Assembly: GCA_003255025.1 (NCBI GenBank)
Contig: QANY01013337.1
Location: 622,237-686,236, forward strand
From: Datisca glomerata
Taxonomy: Eukaryota > Streptophyta > Magnoliopsida > Cucurbitales > Datiscaceae
Reading direction: 5' to 3'
Length of the DNA: 64,000 bases
Notes under the pieces: generated by a model
The model's database searches: none
Seen by the model: only the letters and a program-made list of their open reading frames with translations
What the model was told of the DNA's origin: nothing
Program-made: the position numbers and the translations under genes
Part shown: in pieces, positions 35,291 through 46,569 of the stretch
How the letters are laid out: each line of letters begins with the position of its first letter
Numbering within the stretch: the stretch's first letter is position 1

Positions 35291-38093
35291 CATCCTGGAA
35301 AGATGATCAAGCGTTAACTTAGCAGAGTTAAATACACTATTTTTAGTGTCTCGAGCTAGATGCATGATCTCAAAAGAAAAATATATTCCAGTTTGATAAT
35401 GTTTAAAAAATCAAATCAATTTAGGTCCGGTGTAATAAATTATTTATATGATGCTCGATTATGAGATAGTGTTATGCTAATGTTTATTTGGTTGAACTAT
35501 CAATATGTGTATACTAGCCGATCTAAGTTTTATAAATGTGATTTATGCTAACACATGTTTAGCATGATCATATGCACTTAAATTTTCACGATTATGCATC
35601 AGATAAAAAATTCACATTTTGAATGGACAAAAAATTCACATTTAAGAGAAATAAAGTAATTAAAAGGTGAATACTTAGTTTTGGGTTCAATATGTTTTAA
35701 TAAATGTCGTTTGCAAGTTCTTAATTCCCTTGGCCGCTCCTCGTCAACCATTTTTCCGCTTTCCCTTCATACACCTTCATTCTTGATTTCGGTGTGTGGA
35801 ATTATTCTGTGAGTCATCATTTACGTTTTATTGCTCGTTTCATCTCTTATTTTCCTGCACTTTTGCATAAAGAAAAATGAAGAGAAAATCTTTGAAAATT
35901 CACGGATCAAAATCTGTTTCTACTCATCCATCATGAAAATTTTCTTTTCTTTTATTAATTTTTTTAAGCATTAGATAAGCTTAAATTCAAAACTTGAATT
36001 AGAATTTAAAATTTTATTTGATTTTAAATTTTAAATTAAAAACAAATGTTATCATAAACAAGTTTCAGATAAGATTTTAAAATTCAAAACATGATTTGAA
36101 ATTTAAATTCATGATAATCTTATCAAAGTAAATTTCAGATAAAATATTTTATTATTCAAAATACGATAATCTTATCGTATTAGATAAACATTTCAAAATT
36201 CAAATTTCTAAATATAATTTAAGATTCAGATTTGAATTTAAAATTCAAAATTTTGTTTATCATATAGTATATGCATCAAATTGATTTAAAAATTCTTTTT
36301 TCGACATTTTCAGATCTATTTATCTTTATTTCAAATAATAATGGCCTAAAAGAAATATGCCAATAATAACGTTAGTTGAATAAACAAGGAACGAGTTTAC
36401 CCTTTTTCACTTCCGGCTCCGTTGCCATGTCATTTCCATTTTGGCTTCCAATTTATTTCTGTTTCCAGTGTCGTACCCATTGCCATTTTCATTCTTGTTT
36501 CCATGATATTTCCATTGCCACTATCACGATGTTTTCGTTGCCGTTGCCACGTCGCTTCCTGTTCTTGTCGCCATAACGTTTCCATTTCTGTCGTCATGAC
36601 ATTTCCGTTTACATAACATGACGTCTCTGATCACGTAGTCAGGATGTCTCTGTTTTCATCGTTTGTTCATCTTTTATTTTCTGACACTTTTGCATATAGA
36701 ATAGGAAAGAGCTAGTCTCCAAAACATATGCATATCAAAGTTCATGCTTTTGTTTATCAACTGTTAAGAAATCCATTTTTTTAGCTCGAGATAAGCATGA
36801 ATTCAAATTTTAGAATTAAAAATTCAAAAATTCATTCATCATGTAATACATACATCAAATCAGTTTGAATACCATTTACAATACTAATAATCTCATGTTA
36901 TCTATAATAGGGTCAAACTATGACTTATATAAAAATAAATGGCCTAAACATGATATGATAAAATTTAACAAGGAGAGCCAATTAATTATGCCCTACTCAA
37001 TTAATGTATAATTAATTCCTATTGATTTAACTTGCTATAAGAATTATGTAAATGTATTTCTTAAGACATTATACGATATGCTCAGATATATATATATTTT
37101 TGAATGGATAATATATGCATTTAAAGATAAAGCAATAATTTTAAAAAAATAAATACTTAGCTAGTAATTTAATGTACTTCATATGTTTGTATAAGATGAC
37201 CTGTGCGTTTGAAAGCGACAGCATCACTGTGATGAATTTTGAAGTAACCCAATTTCTAGATTTTTAGGGCTTCGCAAGCTCATTGATTAAATCTACTAAG
37301 TGGGCATGAAGGAGAACAATCCCAAAGGAACGTTGGCCCATAGGCCGCAAGCTGGGGGTGAAGGACGGGTCATTCTCGGGTCTTCACTAGTCATTTGGGT
37401 CACGCGCTCATCCTCTGTGCATAGCGAGTTGGCTTGTCATGGCTTTGCTGGCTGATCCGCGGGTCCGCTCGTCCTTGTAGAGTGTCAACCCGAAGGCTGA
37501 ATGGTGCAGGAAGTTCAACCCGGTAACTGGAAACGGGTAAGGACGATGATCGCCGTCGGTGACAGCGCGTGGCGGCGCGTGCGTCATACTCTAGCGGCCT
37601 TTATAGACCAGAAAAGGCTTCAAACGGCTGAGAATCATGTTCTGATCATCTTTATGGTGGTTTTGGAGCCTGAAACACGTTGATCGTTATAGATCTGAGT
37701 TCTCATATTCGGTAATGAAGGGGGCTTCTTCTCCATCGATTTCCATGGCGGTTTTGAATCTGAAAATCCTTCACCTCGCGTAGATTGAAGCGAAATAGGG
37801 GGTGGTCACAGCCTTTTCCTTCACCTCCAGCGGTCGAGACATTTTTTTGTTGGCGATGGAGGGTGTAGCCAGCTAGGTGATTTTTTAATTGAAGCTTCAA
37901 TGATGTTTCATTGGTCGTGACACTGTCGTGGGCAGAGCTTCAATCGTCTAGCAGCCAACGGGTGGCAGTCTATGCGTTTCATCAGCCCCGTTCTTCATTT
38001 TGTCTTCCAATTTGTTAGCGCTTGGTTTGATTTTGAGCATTTTGAGAAGATATTTTTTGAGTTTTTTTCTCATCTCTCAATGAAAACACCAAA
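35291..38093. other. Interior of the LARD element, non-coding
   Basis: AT-rich to about 37190, including a degenerate CGTTGCCATGTCATTTCCATT repeat at 36415-36620. A GC-richer part follows at 37200-38000 and might be a captured host fragment. The open frames 37501-37683 (plus) and 37703-37900 (minus) show no family resemblance I can name, so they are not called genes. Confidence 0.5.
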
Positions 38094-38639
38094 TGTAAAG
38101 GAAAAAATTCACAGTCTTTGATAATCACTCATGAATTTCTTACATCATGATATAAAAATCAAAAAAATAAAAAGAGAGAATGAGAGAATAAATACATCGT
38201 GATTTACGTGAAAAATCCATAAAGGGAAAATAAATCACGGGGAGGCTTTGATAGTTTTTCATTATGGTAAACTTGTTTATAAGGCTAATGCAAGCTACAG
38301 AGTCAGCTTATTCATTATGGGTGTTGAGAGTTGTGTTTTTTTTAAGTTACATCTTACCTCTATATATAGGCCTTCATATAATCTGATACAGCTTATCTAA
38401 TTCTATCTGAAAATATGAACAACAGAATATTCTTCTGAGATCCAATTTATCAATATTGACAACTTAAGTGAATCTTGACCGTTAGATCAATCTAATGGTC
38501 TTGATTAATTTCTTGTTGGGTTGTCACGTCGGTAATACATAACTGTCGTTGTTGATCCTACAATTCTCGCTCTATCTTCTCTTTGATGAAGTCTTCGGTT
38601 TAGATCTTGAAACGCGTCATGTGAAATTTTATCTATAGA
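38094..38639 (+). repeat. Right LTR of the LARD element
   Basis: It begins TGTAAAGGAAAAAATTCACAG and ends ATCTATAGA, directly followed by the target duplication ACGAT. A TATA-like CTCTATATATAGGCC lies near 38356. Divergence from the left LTR is visible by eye, so insertion is not recent. Confidence 0.88.
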
Positions 38640-38996
38640 ACGATCCCATTAACCATAAATTTTGTAAGATATTCATAAGAAAATAATATAAAATTCATTT
38701 AATCTGTTCAATTTTTAAGTTATGTATTTATTAAAATTACACTTAGTAAAATAGTGAAATTTACCGTTGATTAATTAACTATATTTAAGAATTTTAATAC
38801 GTAGTTTAGAAATATATTTTTTCATAATATTATTAGAATATAGTAGGGTCTTACGGTCGACAATTCGATCTTACGATCCAATTCGTGATACTTTTTCATG
38901 ATCCTAAGTAAGATCAGGATTCTGACAATCTTGTCCATGACTCTACAATTCTAATTTGATAGCTAATGTGATTTTCATAGGATGTAAATTCTCTAC

Positions 38997-39777
38997 TGTT
39001 GGAGAAAATGAGAGATTTTGTTTTATATAAATTGTGAGGATAAGAAAAAACACATGGACCACGACCCACTTTAGATGAGGATTTAGGGCAAGACCCTACA
39101 CTTATCTTATAATGGAAGGCCCATAAGCCCTCAGCCCAACGGCCTTAGGCGATAGACCCACTTTATAGGGCCCAAGGTCACCAAGATGACTGAGGGCTCA
39201 TCATGTCTGAGGTCACCAAGATGACTGACGGCTCTTTATGTCCGTGGTCACCTGATGACCGATGACTCATCTTGTTCGAAGTCACCAAGATGACCGAGGG
39301 CTCATCATGTCCGAGGTCACTAATATGACCGAGGACTCATCATGTCTGAGGTTGCCAAGATGACCGGGAGCTCATCATGTCTAAGGTCACCAGGATGACC
39401 GAGGGTTCATCACGTCTGAAGGATCATCCCCTCCGACGTAGCAGAAACACGATCTCAACAACCCGAATAATCACAAAGTTGTTTGAAGTGATGAGATGAT
39501 AACTGAAAAGCAATTGATCTGAGTAGAATATTCATCAAATGCTCTCTTTCATTCAGTATAAATAGATGGTGACCCCTGATAAAGACGATATGCATTCTCT
39601 TAACCATCGATAATACAATTTCAAATACATTTTACTGAGTTGAGCGTCGGAGTATATTACGCTGGGCACCAGACCGGTGTCGAGATAATCTTTCATCATT
39701 TCCTTGTCTTGCAGATTGTTTAATTCATCAGGTGACGCGTGGCAATTTGATCTATCGATAGATTTCGAGCATCTATA
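38997..39777 (+). repeat. 5' LTR of the gypsy element
   Basis: It starts TGTTGGAG and ends near the TGGCGCC primer-site motif. It holds a TATA box GTATAAATAG at about 39556 and a seven-unit 35-bp array. The exact 3' end cannot be fixed because the partner LTR is absent. Confidence 0.65.
39174..39420. repeat. 35-bp tandem array in the LTR, GTCACC-N3-GATGAC core
   Basis: Seven imperfect 35-bp units of the form AGGTCACCAAGATGACCGAG...CTCATCATGTCTG. Each contains an interrupted palindrome, GTCACC...GATGAC. The array lies upstream of the TATA box, where LTR enhancers are usually found. Confidence 0.85.
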
Positions 39778-39780
39778 GTT

Positions 39781-39797
39781 TGGCGCCGTTTGTGGAA
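39781..39797 (+). promoter_or_regulatory. Primer-binding-site motif of the gypsy element
   Basis: TGGCGCCGTTTGTGGAA follows the LTR directly. TGGCGCC is the usual start of the primer site in many plant Ty3/gypsy elements. The tRNA cannot be named without a tRNA set. Confidence 0.7.
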
Positions 39798-39864
39798 AGT
39801 TATGAAAAGTCAAATATCTTCCTTGAAGCTTTAAAGAATATAATAATCGAATTTGCTATTGCAA

Positions 39865-41560
39865 TGGTGAACACAAGAGCGAATATGGGATAAGACGACC
39901 ACCCTGAGGACGCGTCAGTCGGTAATATTGCCGGAAACCTGACAAAAGTAGCGAGAGAGCAGAGCCAGATTCACATAGCTACGGTAGCGAATTCAGTGGG
40001 TCTGCAACTACATAATGGAACTGATCCAACCATCATTCTCTTGTAAGAGAAGGTGGAGTACCTCACCAAGGAAATCACTGACCTCAAGAATGAAGGTAGA
40101 GATGAAGAGAGGACTGGGAGAAGAAAAGAACGCACTCCCCGTCACTGGGTTGTGCGAGAAAGTGACAGAGAAGAAAGGTGTAGCCCTAGCCTAGCACTAG
40201 ATCACTCGGCTCAAGAAGGAGGGGATCAGAACCGAAATGCACCTCGCATACCTGAAAGAGGATGAGAGCCATGTGGTGAGCTCAGGGAGGACTCTCATTG
40301 CTCACATCATCACTCGTGTCATTCTCGTCACCACTCCCGTCAGACCAAAAGGGTTCATGACGAAGCTGAGAGCCAATGGTCAAAGTATCATGAAGAAGAA
40401 CACGGATGTGATCGGGATGCGGATGAGATTGCTGAGAAAACAAAAGATTTACACTTGAGAGTCACTCACTTGGACACAAAGGACAAAGGAAATAGTAGAG
40501 CCTCAGCCGCGGAAGTAGGGGGTCTGACGCAGTTGCCTTTCGTAGCGGGAATCACATCGATGACACCACCAAAGAGGTTCACCACTCTGAAATTCAAAAT
40601 GTATGATGGTACCTCTGATCCTAGTGATCATATTTTGCTTTATAAACAGGTAATGTCGGGAGCATGCAGACTAAAGAACAAGCTAGAGGGAATGTTATGC
40701 CTATAATTCGATCAAGTCTGAAAGGGGCCGCCAATCACATGGTTCGGGAGCCTGGAACCCCGTTCCATACACTCATTCTCTCACTTGGTGACACTCTTCA
40801 TAGAGAAATTTGAGAGTAGTAAAAGAATGATAAAAAAGGCACATGACATTTTTACCGTAGTCCAGAAAAGGATGAGCCCTTGAGGGAATACATCCAAAGG
40901 TTCAACAACAAGAAGATTAGCATTATCCGATAAGATGAAGGTGTGGCCGCGGCTGCGTTCAAAAATGGTCTGGTGGAAGGCACGGACGTGTTCAAATATT
41001 TACGCAAAAAAAGACCCAAAACCTTATCAGAATGTCTTAGTAAAGCCAACGAATTTGTCATGTTGGATAAAGAGATGGCAAAGAAGAGAGGCAAAAGGAG
41101 TACACGGGAGAGCCCCATTCGCGTTAGAAGAGAAGATAGAGATCAAACTGAAAGGTCTAACCAAAGAACCAACAGAAAATGGACGCGAGAGAGGTTCAGT
41201 GTCACTGATAGGTTGGGACCAAAAGTCATCCCACAAATCAACCTTCCTCCATTGAAAGTAAGTCTGAAGGAGCTAGTTCACCTAGTCCAAGGCAAAGACC
41301 TCCTCTCTTAACCTCCGACGTTGAGAACAAAGATGGGAATAAGAAATATCAGAATCAATACTATGATTTCCATAGGGACTACAAGCATATGCAAGATGAT
41401 TGCTGAAAGCTTGAACGTGAGATCGAATCTCTGATTGAACGAGGCTTTCTGAAATAATATCTCTTAGAGTAGGCTAGCAAGAGGTTGAGGAGAGAGCCTG
41501 AGGATAAACCTCAAGAAGAAAATCCCGAAAGACAGGTCGTACACGTGATCCATGGAGGAA
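39865..41560 (+). pseudogene. gag of the gypsy element, multiply frameshifted
   Basis: It starts MVNTRANMG at 39865, with a stop after nine codons. The central gag domain spans frames 40455-40706 (FTTLKFKMYDGTSDPSDHIL) and 40943-41311 (FKNGLVEGTDVFKYLRKKRP and RESPIRVRREDRDQTERSNQ). A His/Asp/Cys motif HRDYKHMQDDC follows near 41370. The pieces lie in different frames. A close relative of the 3' half is found at 51738-52437. Confidence 0.8.
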
Positions 41561-41586
41561 AGTCATGTGGATGAGCAAGTACCTCG

Positions 41587-42460
41587 GTGAGAAAAAGGCA
41601 CCTGAGAGCTACCCATTTGTCGGTATTTTCATTAGCAAAAAATGATGAGTATAACCAGAAGATTGAGTTTACTGATGCAGATATGGTCGGAGTGCATTAC
41701 CCCCACGATGACGCGCTGCTGATCTCCTTGGACGTGACGAATTGTTTAGTCAAGCGGATACTAGTGGATCTAGGGAGCTCAGTTGATATAGTCTTCCTCT
41801 CAGCCCTAAAACAGATGGGAATATATAAGTCGCAGATGACCAGATGCGACCGGAGCTCGTTGGCTTCAACGGATCAGATCCTCATCTAAAGGTATCCCCC
41901 TATGTCACCTTGGCACATTACCTCCCTCTGTTTTTCTTAGGTCTGCAATTTATTGCTTATATGGGATTGAACTCGAGTTGATTGTTTCCAACCCACTGAC
42001 CCCGTTAGAGCGAAATATTGATTTGATGACACGCTGATGATCTCCTTGGACATGGCAAATTGTTTAGTAAAGAGAATACTAGTGGATCCAGGGAGCTCAG
42101 CTAATATAGTCTCCCTCTTAGTCCTAAAGTAGATGGGAATAGATGAGTCACAGATGACCAGATGCGACCTGGAGCTCGTTGGCTTCAACAAATCAGTTAC
42201 CAAAGCAATTGGGAGCATTTTTCTGCCGGTGAAAGAAAAACTCGCCAATCTGATGACGGAGCTCCTAGTAGTAGATGAAGAATCAACTTATAACGTAATT
42301 ATGGGAAGACCGTGGGTTCACACAATGAAGGCAATGCCCTCATCCTTCCCTCATAAGATAAAATTTCTGATCCTAGAGGGAATTATGGAAATATGTGGAG
42401 ACCAAGCAGTGGCTAGAAGCTGTTACATTACTAGCTTCAAGCAAACGTCAGACCAATAAC
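41587..42460 (+). pseudogene. Aspartic protease of the gypsy element, with an internal duplication
   Basis: Frame 41587-41889 contains the segment HYPHDDALLISLDVTNCLVK and the active site ILVDLGSSVDIV, with Leu in place of the usual Thr. A second copy of the same 161-bp block (42028-42189 versus 41710-41870) gives ILVDPGSSANIV and continues into frame 42133-42459 with the protease C-terminus (VDEESTYNVIMGRPWVHTMK). Neither active site is canonical. Confidence 0.8.
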
Positions 42461-42648
42461 AACTAAATGAATGAGGACAAACCTCAGATGGTGCACCACT
42501 CATCGAATAAATGGTGGAGGTCTTGATTCATCCATCAGACCCCGAGAGGGTTGTGAACATAGGCGCGAACCTTAGAGATCCGATAAAAAGTGAGCTTGTC
42601 ACTTTCCTCAAAGAAAATTGGTAGAATTTTGCTTGGAATATATCAGAC

Positions 42649-44310
42649 ATGCCCAGAATTGATCCGTCTGTGATTTCGCATAAATTGGGGGTAGAACCGA
42701 ATTACAAGCCAGTCAGACAGAAGAGGAGAAAGTTCACCTCAGACAGGAACAAAATCATCAACGAGGAGGTGCAAAGGCTATTGGATACAGGTTTTATCAG
42801 GGAGGTACACTACCCTGATTGGCTGGCCAATGTAGTGGTGGTCAAGAAAAAAGAATGGAAAGTGGAGGGTTTGTATAGATTTCACTAACCTAACCAAAGC
42901 ATGCCCAAATGATAGCTTCCCTCTTCTGAAAATCGATCAGCTGGTGGATGCAACAGCGGGACACGAGATGCTCAGCCTTATGGATGATTTTTCGGATATA
43001 ATCAGATACTCATGCACCCCTCAGATCAAGAAAGGACATCATTTATGACTGAAATGGGAACTTACTATTATAAAGTCATGCCGTCCAGATTGAAGAATGC
43101 AGGAGCCACCTATCAACGCTTAGTCAACAAGATGTTTCGTGAGTACTTGGGAAAGACGATGGAAGTATACATTAAAGATATGATGGTAAAGTCTATGTCG
43201 TGCAGGATCGTGTTTCAAACTTGAGGCAAGCATTTGAGGTACTCAATAAATACTGTATGAAGCTTAACCCATCAAAATTTTCTTTCGGTGTGTCATCAGG
43301 GGAGTTTTTGGGGCATCCTGTCACAAATCGTGGGATTGAGGCTAATCCTGTTCAGATAAGCGTAGTGTTGGAGATGACCACTCCCAAGATGATCAAGGAG
43401 GTACAAAAGATGAACGGGAGGTTGACAACCCTTAGTGGGTTTATATCAAGATCCTCTGACAAATGTCTTCCTTTCTTCAACATCTTGAAGAATAGTAAGC
43501 ACTTTGGCTGGGATGAGAGGTGCGAAAAGGCGTTCGCTAATCTTAAAAGGTATCTGATGTCCACACCCCTTCTGTCAAAACATCAGGAAGTGGAAATACT
43601 ATATTTGTACCTCATTGTATCAGAGAACGCGGTGAGCTCTGTCATATTCAGAGAGGAAGGAAATGATCAATGGCCGGTCTATTACGTTAGCAAGATATTG
43701 TTAGACGCCGGGGAGAGATATTCATGAATGGAAAAGTTAGCCCTAGGCCTAGTCACCTCGGCTAGAAAGCTTAGGCACTACTTCCAAATTCATATCATCA
43801 CAGTGAGAACCTCACATCCGCTCAGATCTGTTTTACATAAATTGGAGATGTTTGGGAGATTGATGAAATGGGCTGTTGAGTTGGGAGATTTTGACATCAG
43901 ATACGAACCTCGGACCGCCATAAAGGCTGAAGTACTTGCTGATTTTTTGGTAGAAATGATGCCATCCCAAGAGGATAATGAGTCAGATTGTATAGAAAAA
44001 GTCACCAGAGATGATGCAACACCTGAAGAGATTAGAGAGCAACCCTCAGACATGGAATGGTTACTTTATGTTGATGGCTCAGCAAACGCACATGGATGCG
44101 GAGCCGGGTTAATACTTAAAACCCCAGATCAGACCATAATTGAAAGAGCTCTACGCTTTGGGTTCAGAGCGTCAAACAATAAGGTCGAATATGAAGCTTT
44201 ACTTGCAGGAATGAAACTAGCCAAGGACTTGGGGGTAACGTGATTAAGGGTATTCAATGACTCTCAGCTGATAGTCAATTAAGTCAATGGTAATTTTTTG
44301 ACTAAAGATA
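42649..44310 (+). pseudogene. Reverse transcriptase and two RNase H domains of the gypsy element
   Basis: Frame 42649-42888 has LLDTGFIREVHYPDWLANVV (reverse transcriptase N-part) and shifts near 42870. Frame 43012-43224 has YYYKVMPSRLKNAGATYQR and the catalytic box as YIKD (43168-43179) instead of Y-x-D-D. Frame 43200-43727 carries the connection and RNase H start (KLNPSKFSFGVSSGEFLGHP). Frame 43728-44243 ends with a second RNase H, LLYVDGSANAHGCGAGLILK, and VEYEALLAGMKLAKDLG. The following VFNDSQL, after a TGA, supplies the third acidic residue. Confidence 0.85.
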
Positions 44311-44345
44311 CAAGGATGGGGGCATATTAGAGAAAAGTAACAGAA

Positions 44346-45735
44346 TTGAAGACCAAGTTCCAGGAATGCTCCGTAAAGCATCTACCTAGAATGGAAAATG
44401 GCCACGCAGAAGCCTTGGCTACCTTAGCCCCATCCGTTGATACTGATATGAGGAGAACAATCTCGGTTGGGTTCCTCCCAGAATCGGTCGTAGATCGATC
44501 AGTGACAATCATCAACAGCGTAGACCTTCATCCAAGGGTACCTCAGATGGCCGAACCGAGTTGGATAGAGCCCCTCATTGGTTACATATCAGAGGGCACA
44601 CTTCCACAAGATCACGGTAAAGCAAGAAAGATAACAATCCGAGCTGCAAGATATTCAGTCTTGAATGGAGTCTTTGATAGAAGATCATACACTGGACTGT
44701 ATTTAAGTTGTCTCCACCCGACAGAAGCTCAGTATGTGATGCACAAACTACACGAAGGACAATGTGGCAACCACTTAGGAGTAAGATCATTGAGCAGGAG
44801 AGCCTGTATAATGGGATACTTTTGGCCTAGTATGGATGCTGAAGCAGCGGAGTATGTAGCAAAATGTGATCAGTGTCACGCGTATGCACCGATACCCAAG
44901 CAACCACCTATAGAAATAACACCCACAATCATTCCATGGTCGTTCATACAATGGGGGATGGGCATAGTGGGCCAAATGTCACTTGCCCCTGGTCACCCAC
45001 AGGCAAATGGGCAAATATCAAAGAAAAAGAGGTCAATGTGTTCATCTGGAAGAACATAATGTGTAGATTCGGGATACCTAAGGCCATAATCGCAGACAAT
45101 GGGCCTCAGTTTACAGGGAGAATCATGAAAAAGTTTTGCGAGGTGTTGCGCATTCAGCTTCAATTTTTAGCACCTAGACACCCGCAGGCAAATGGGCAAG
45201 CCGAGGCCTCCAACAAAACAATTTTGATCACGCTTAAGAAGAGGCTCTGCCAAGCTAAAGGAAGATTGGTCGTGGAGCTCCCAACCGTGTTATGGGCATA
45301 TAGGACCATGAAAAGGGCTCCCACAAGAGATACACCTTTCTCTATGGTCTATGGAGCTGAGGAAGTAATTACGGTTGAGGTTGGAATGCCTAATGTAAGG
45401 GCACAACTCACGGATGCAAATAACAATGGAGAAGCCATGATCTATGCGCTAGATGCCTTGGAGGGAAAAAGGGAGTTGGCGCTGATCAAACTGGAGGCAT
45501 ACGCGTGAAAATCATCCCGATACTTTAACAAAGGTGTCAACATTCGTAGATGTGAAATATGGGATAACGTGCTTCAAAAAGTGTATCAGGATACCTAAGA
45601 GCCTGGACTGGGTAAACTTGGCCCAAATTGGGAAGGTCCTTATATCATAATAGGAATCATCAGACCAGGGATATATGTTTCCAGGACCAAGAAGGAAAAA
45701 CGGTCAACAAGAGTTAGAACGCTACTAGCTTGAGG
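44346..45735 (+). pseudogene. Integrase of the gypsy element, first catalytic Asp region lost
   Basis: Frame 44346-45059 has the zinc-binding H-H-C-C region (HEGQCGNHLGVRSLSRRACI and CDQCHAYAP). Frame 44873-45508 has the core, with FGIPKAIIADNGPQFTG (second catalytic Asp) and HPQANGQAEASNKTIL (catalytic Glu). The stretch expected to hold the first catalytic Asp is replaced at 44994-45014 by a copy of the later CACCC-CAGGCAAATGGGCAA sequence. The tail ...GKLGPNWEGPYIIIGIIRPG extends to about 45735. Confidence 0.85.
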
Positions 45736-46569
45736 ATTTACAACCATTAGGTGTTTTATTTCAATTTTCTTTAGCAAATTATTTCAATAAGTTGTATTCG
45801 CAACAAATATGAATTTTGGTAAGCATTATATAGTTTATCAAATGATGAGTCTTGTTTTAAGTCAAAGTAACTCACGATTTTAGGACCCTCGGACAGAAAA
45901 CCTCATCAAGGCTGCATGCAGATGAATCTCCCTATCACTTAAGATGATTAGGAGAAAGACCCTACATAAGGCAAAAAGATCGCGCAAATATCTCGCGGCT
46001 CCCGAGATCATGGAACCCTCAGATGAAAGACCTTACCCAAGACCATGGATAGATGAGGCCTCCATATCACTTAAGATGATTATGAGAAAGACCCTCATAG
46101 AGTGCCCCAGGTCATGGAACCCTCAAATGGAAACCCTTACCATGGCTAGGTGAGACATCCTTTCACCAAAGATGATTAGGAGAAAATACCCTGCATAGGG
46201 CAAAAAGACCGTGCAAATATCTCGCGGCACCTGAGGTCACAAACCCTCAGATGAAAGACCTCTATCAAGACCATGGCTAATGAGGAATCCTTACCGTTCA
46301 AAGAAATAAGGGACCGTACAAACATTTCGTGGCACCTGTAAAGCCCTCGGACGAAAAGACCTTAGCCAGAGGAGGTAATCTTATCAGATCAGGTGAACTG
46401 GACAGAAACCATGCATATTGGAAAAGACTGAAACAACAAAGTCACATGATAACAACCTTCAATCAAAATTTTCATATGCACATGTTTCATGGATTGACAC
46501 AGGACCTAGATGGATAGACCCAATGGAAATCACAGTATTGAACTGTTGATGTGAAAAATGTGATTAAAC
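45736..46569 (+). repeat. 3' non-coding repeats of the gypsy element
   Basis: Imperfect units of about 130 bp carry the words AAGATGATTAGGAGAAAGACC, CAAATATCTCGCGGC and CCCTCAGATGAAAGACC (near 45940, 46065, 46165 and 46310). The same family of units occurs in reverse orientation at 48950-49570, in the second element. The small frames here are not genes. Confidence 0.75.

Larger units (their letters stand above)
31779..38639. mobile_element. Complete non-coding LTR retrotransposon (LARD type), 6.86 kb
   Basis: Two direct repeats, 31779-32353 (575 bp) and 38094-38639 (546 bp), align over their whole length and are flanked by a perfect 5-bp target duplication, ACGAT (31774-31778 and 38640-38644). 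The left LTR starts TATAAAG and the right TGTAAAG, so the canonical TG is mutated on the left. The ends are CTGTACA and CTATAGA. The 5.7-kb interior has no gag or pol; it holds several tandem arrays and a pyrimidine-rich tract. It must have been mobilised by proteins of another element. Strand is not certain without a polypurine tract; the order TATA-like CTATTTATAGGC inside the LTR suggests plus. Confidence 0.88.
31605..38945. mobile_element. Older TIR-like repeat split by the LTR element
   Basis: The left part (31605-31778) and right part (38640-38945) both carry words of the type GATCTTACGATC and GGATCGTAGGATC. Their outer ends are roughly inverted: CATGGTTGTTAAACTCACGATCC versus the complement of the right end, CATGGACAAGATTGTCAGAATCC. 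Removing the inserted element leaves a repeat of about 480 bp. It is probably a non-autonomous DNA transposon used as target; the ends are approximate. Confidence 0.45.
38997..46569 (+). mobile_element. Ty3/gypsy retrotransposon, Tat-type with two RNase H domains, 3' LTR not found
   Basis: The 5' LTR (38997 to about 39777) starts TGTTGGAGAAAATG. A primer-site motif TGGCGCCGTTTGTGG at 39781 follows. The coding order is gag, protease, reverse transcriptase, RNase H, second RNase H and integrase, then a repeat-rich 3' non-coding part. Integrase after RNase H makes it Ty3/gypsy; the extra archaeal-type RNase H is the mark of the Tat lineage. Every domain has stops, shifts or duplications. A matching 3' LTR is missing: the sequence runs into the end of an opposite-strand element at 46570. 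Confidence 0.85.

Noticed and set aside
40852..41236. Minus-strand frames across the gag region
   Set aside because: Shadows of gag; the plus-strand translation matches retrotransposon gag and a second copy elsewhere.
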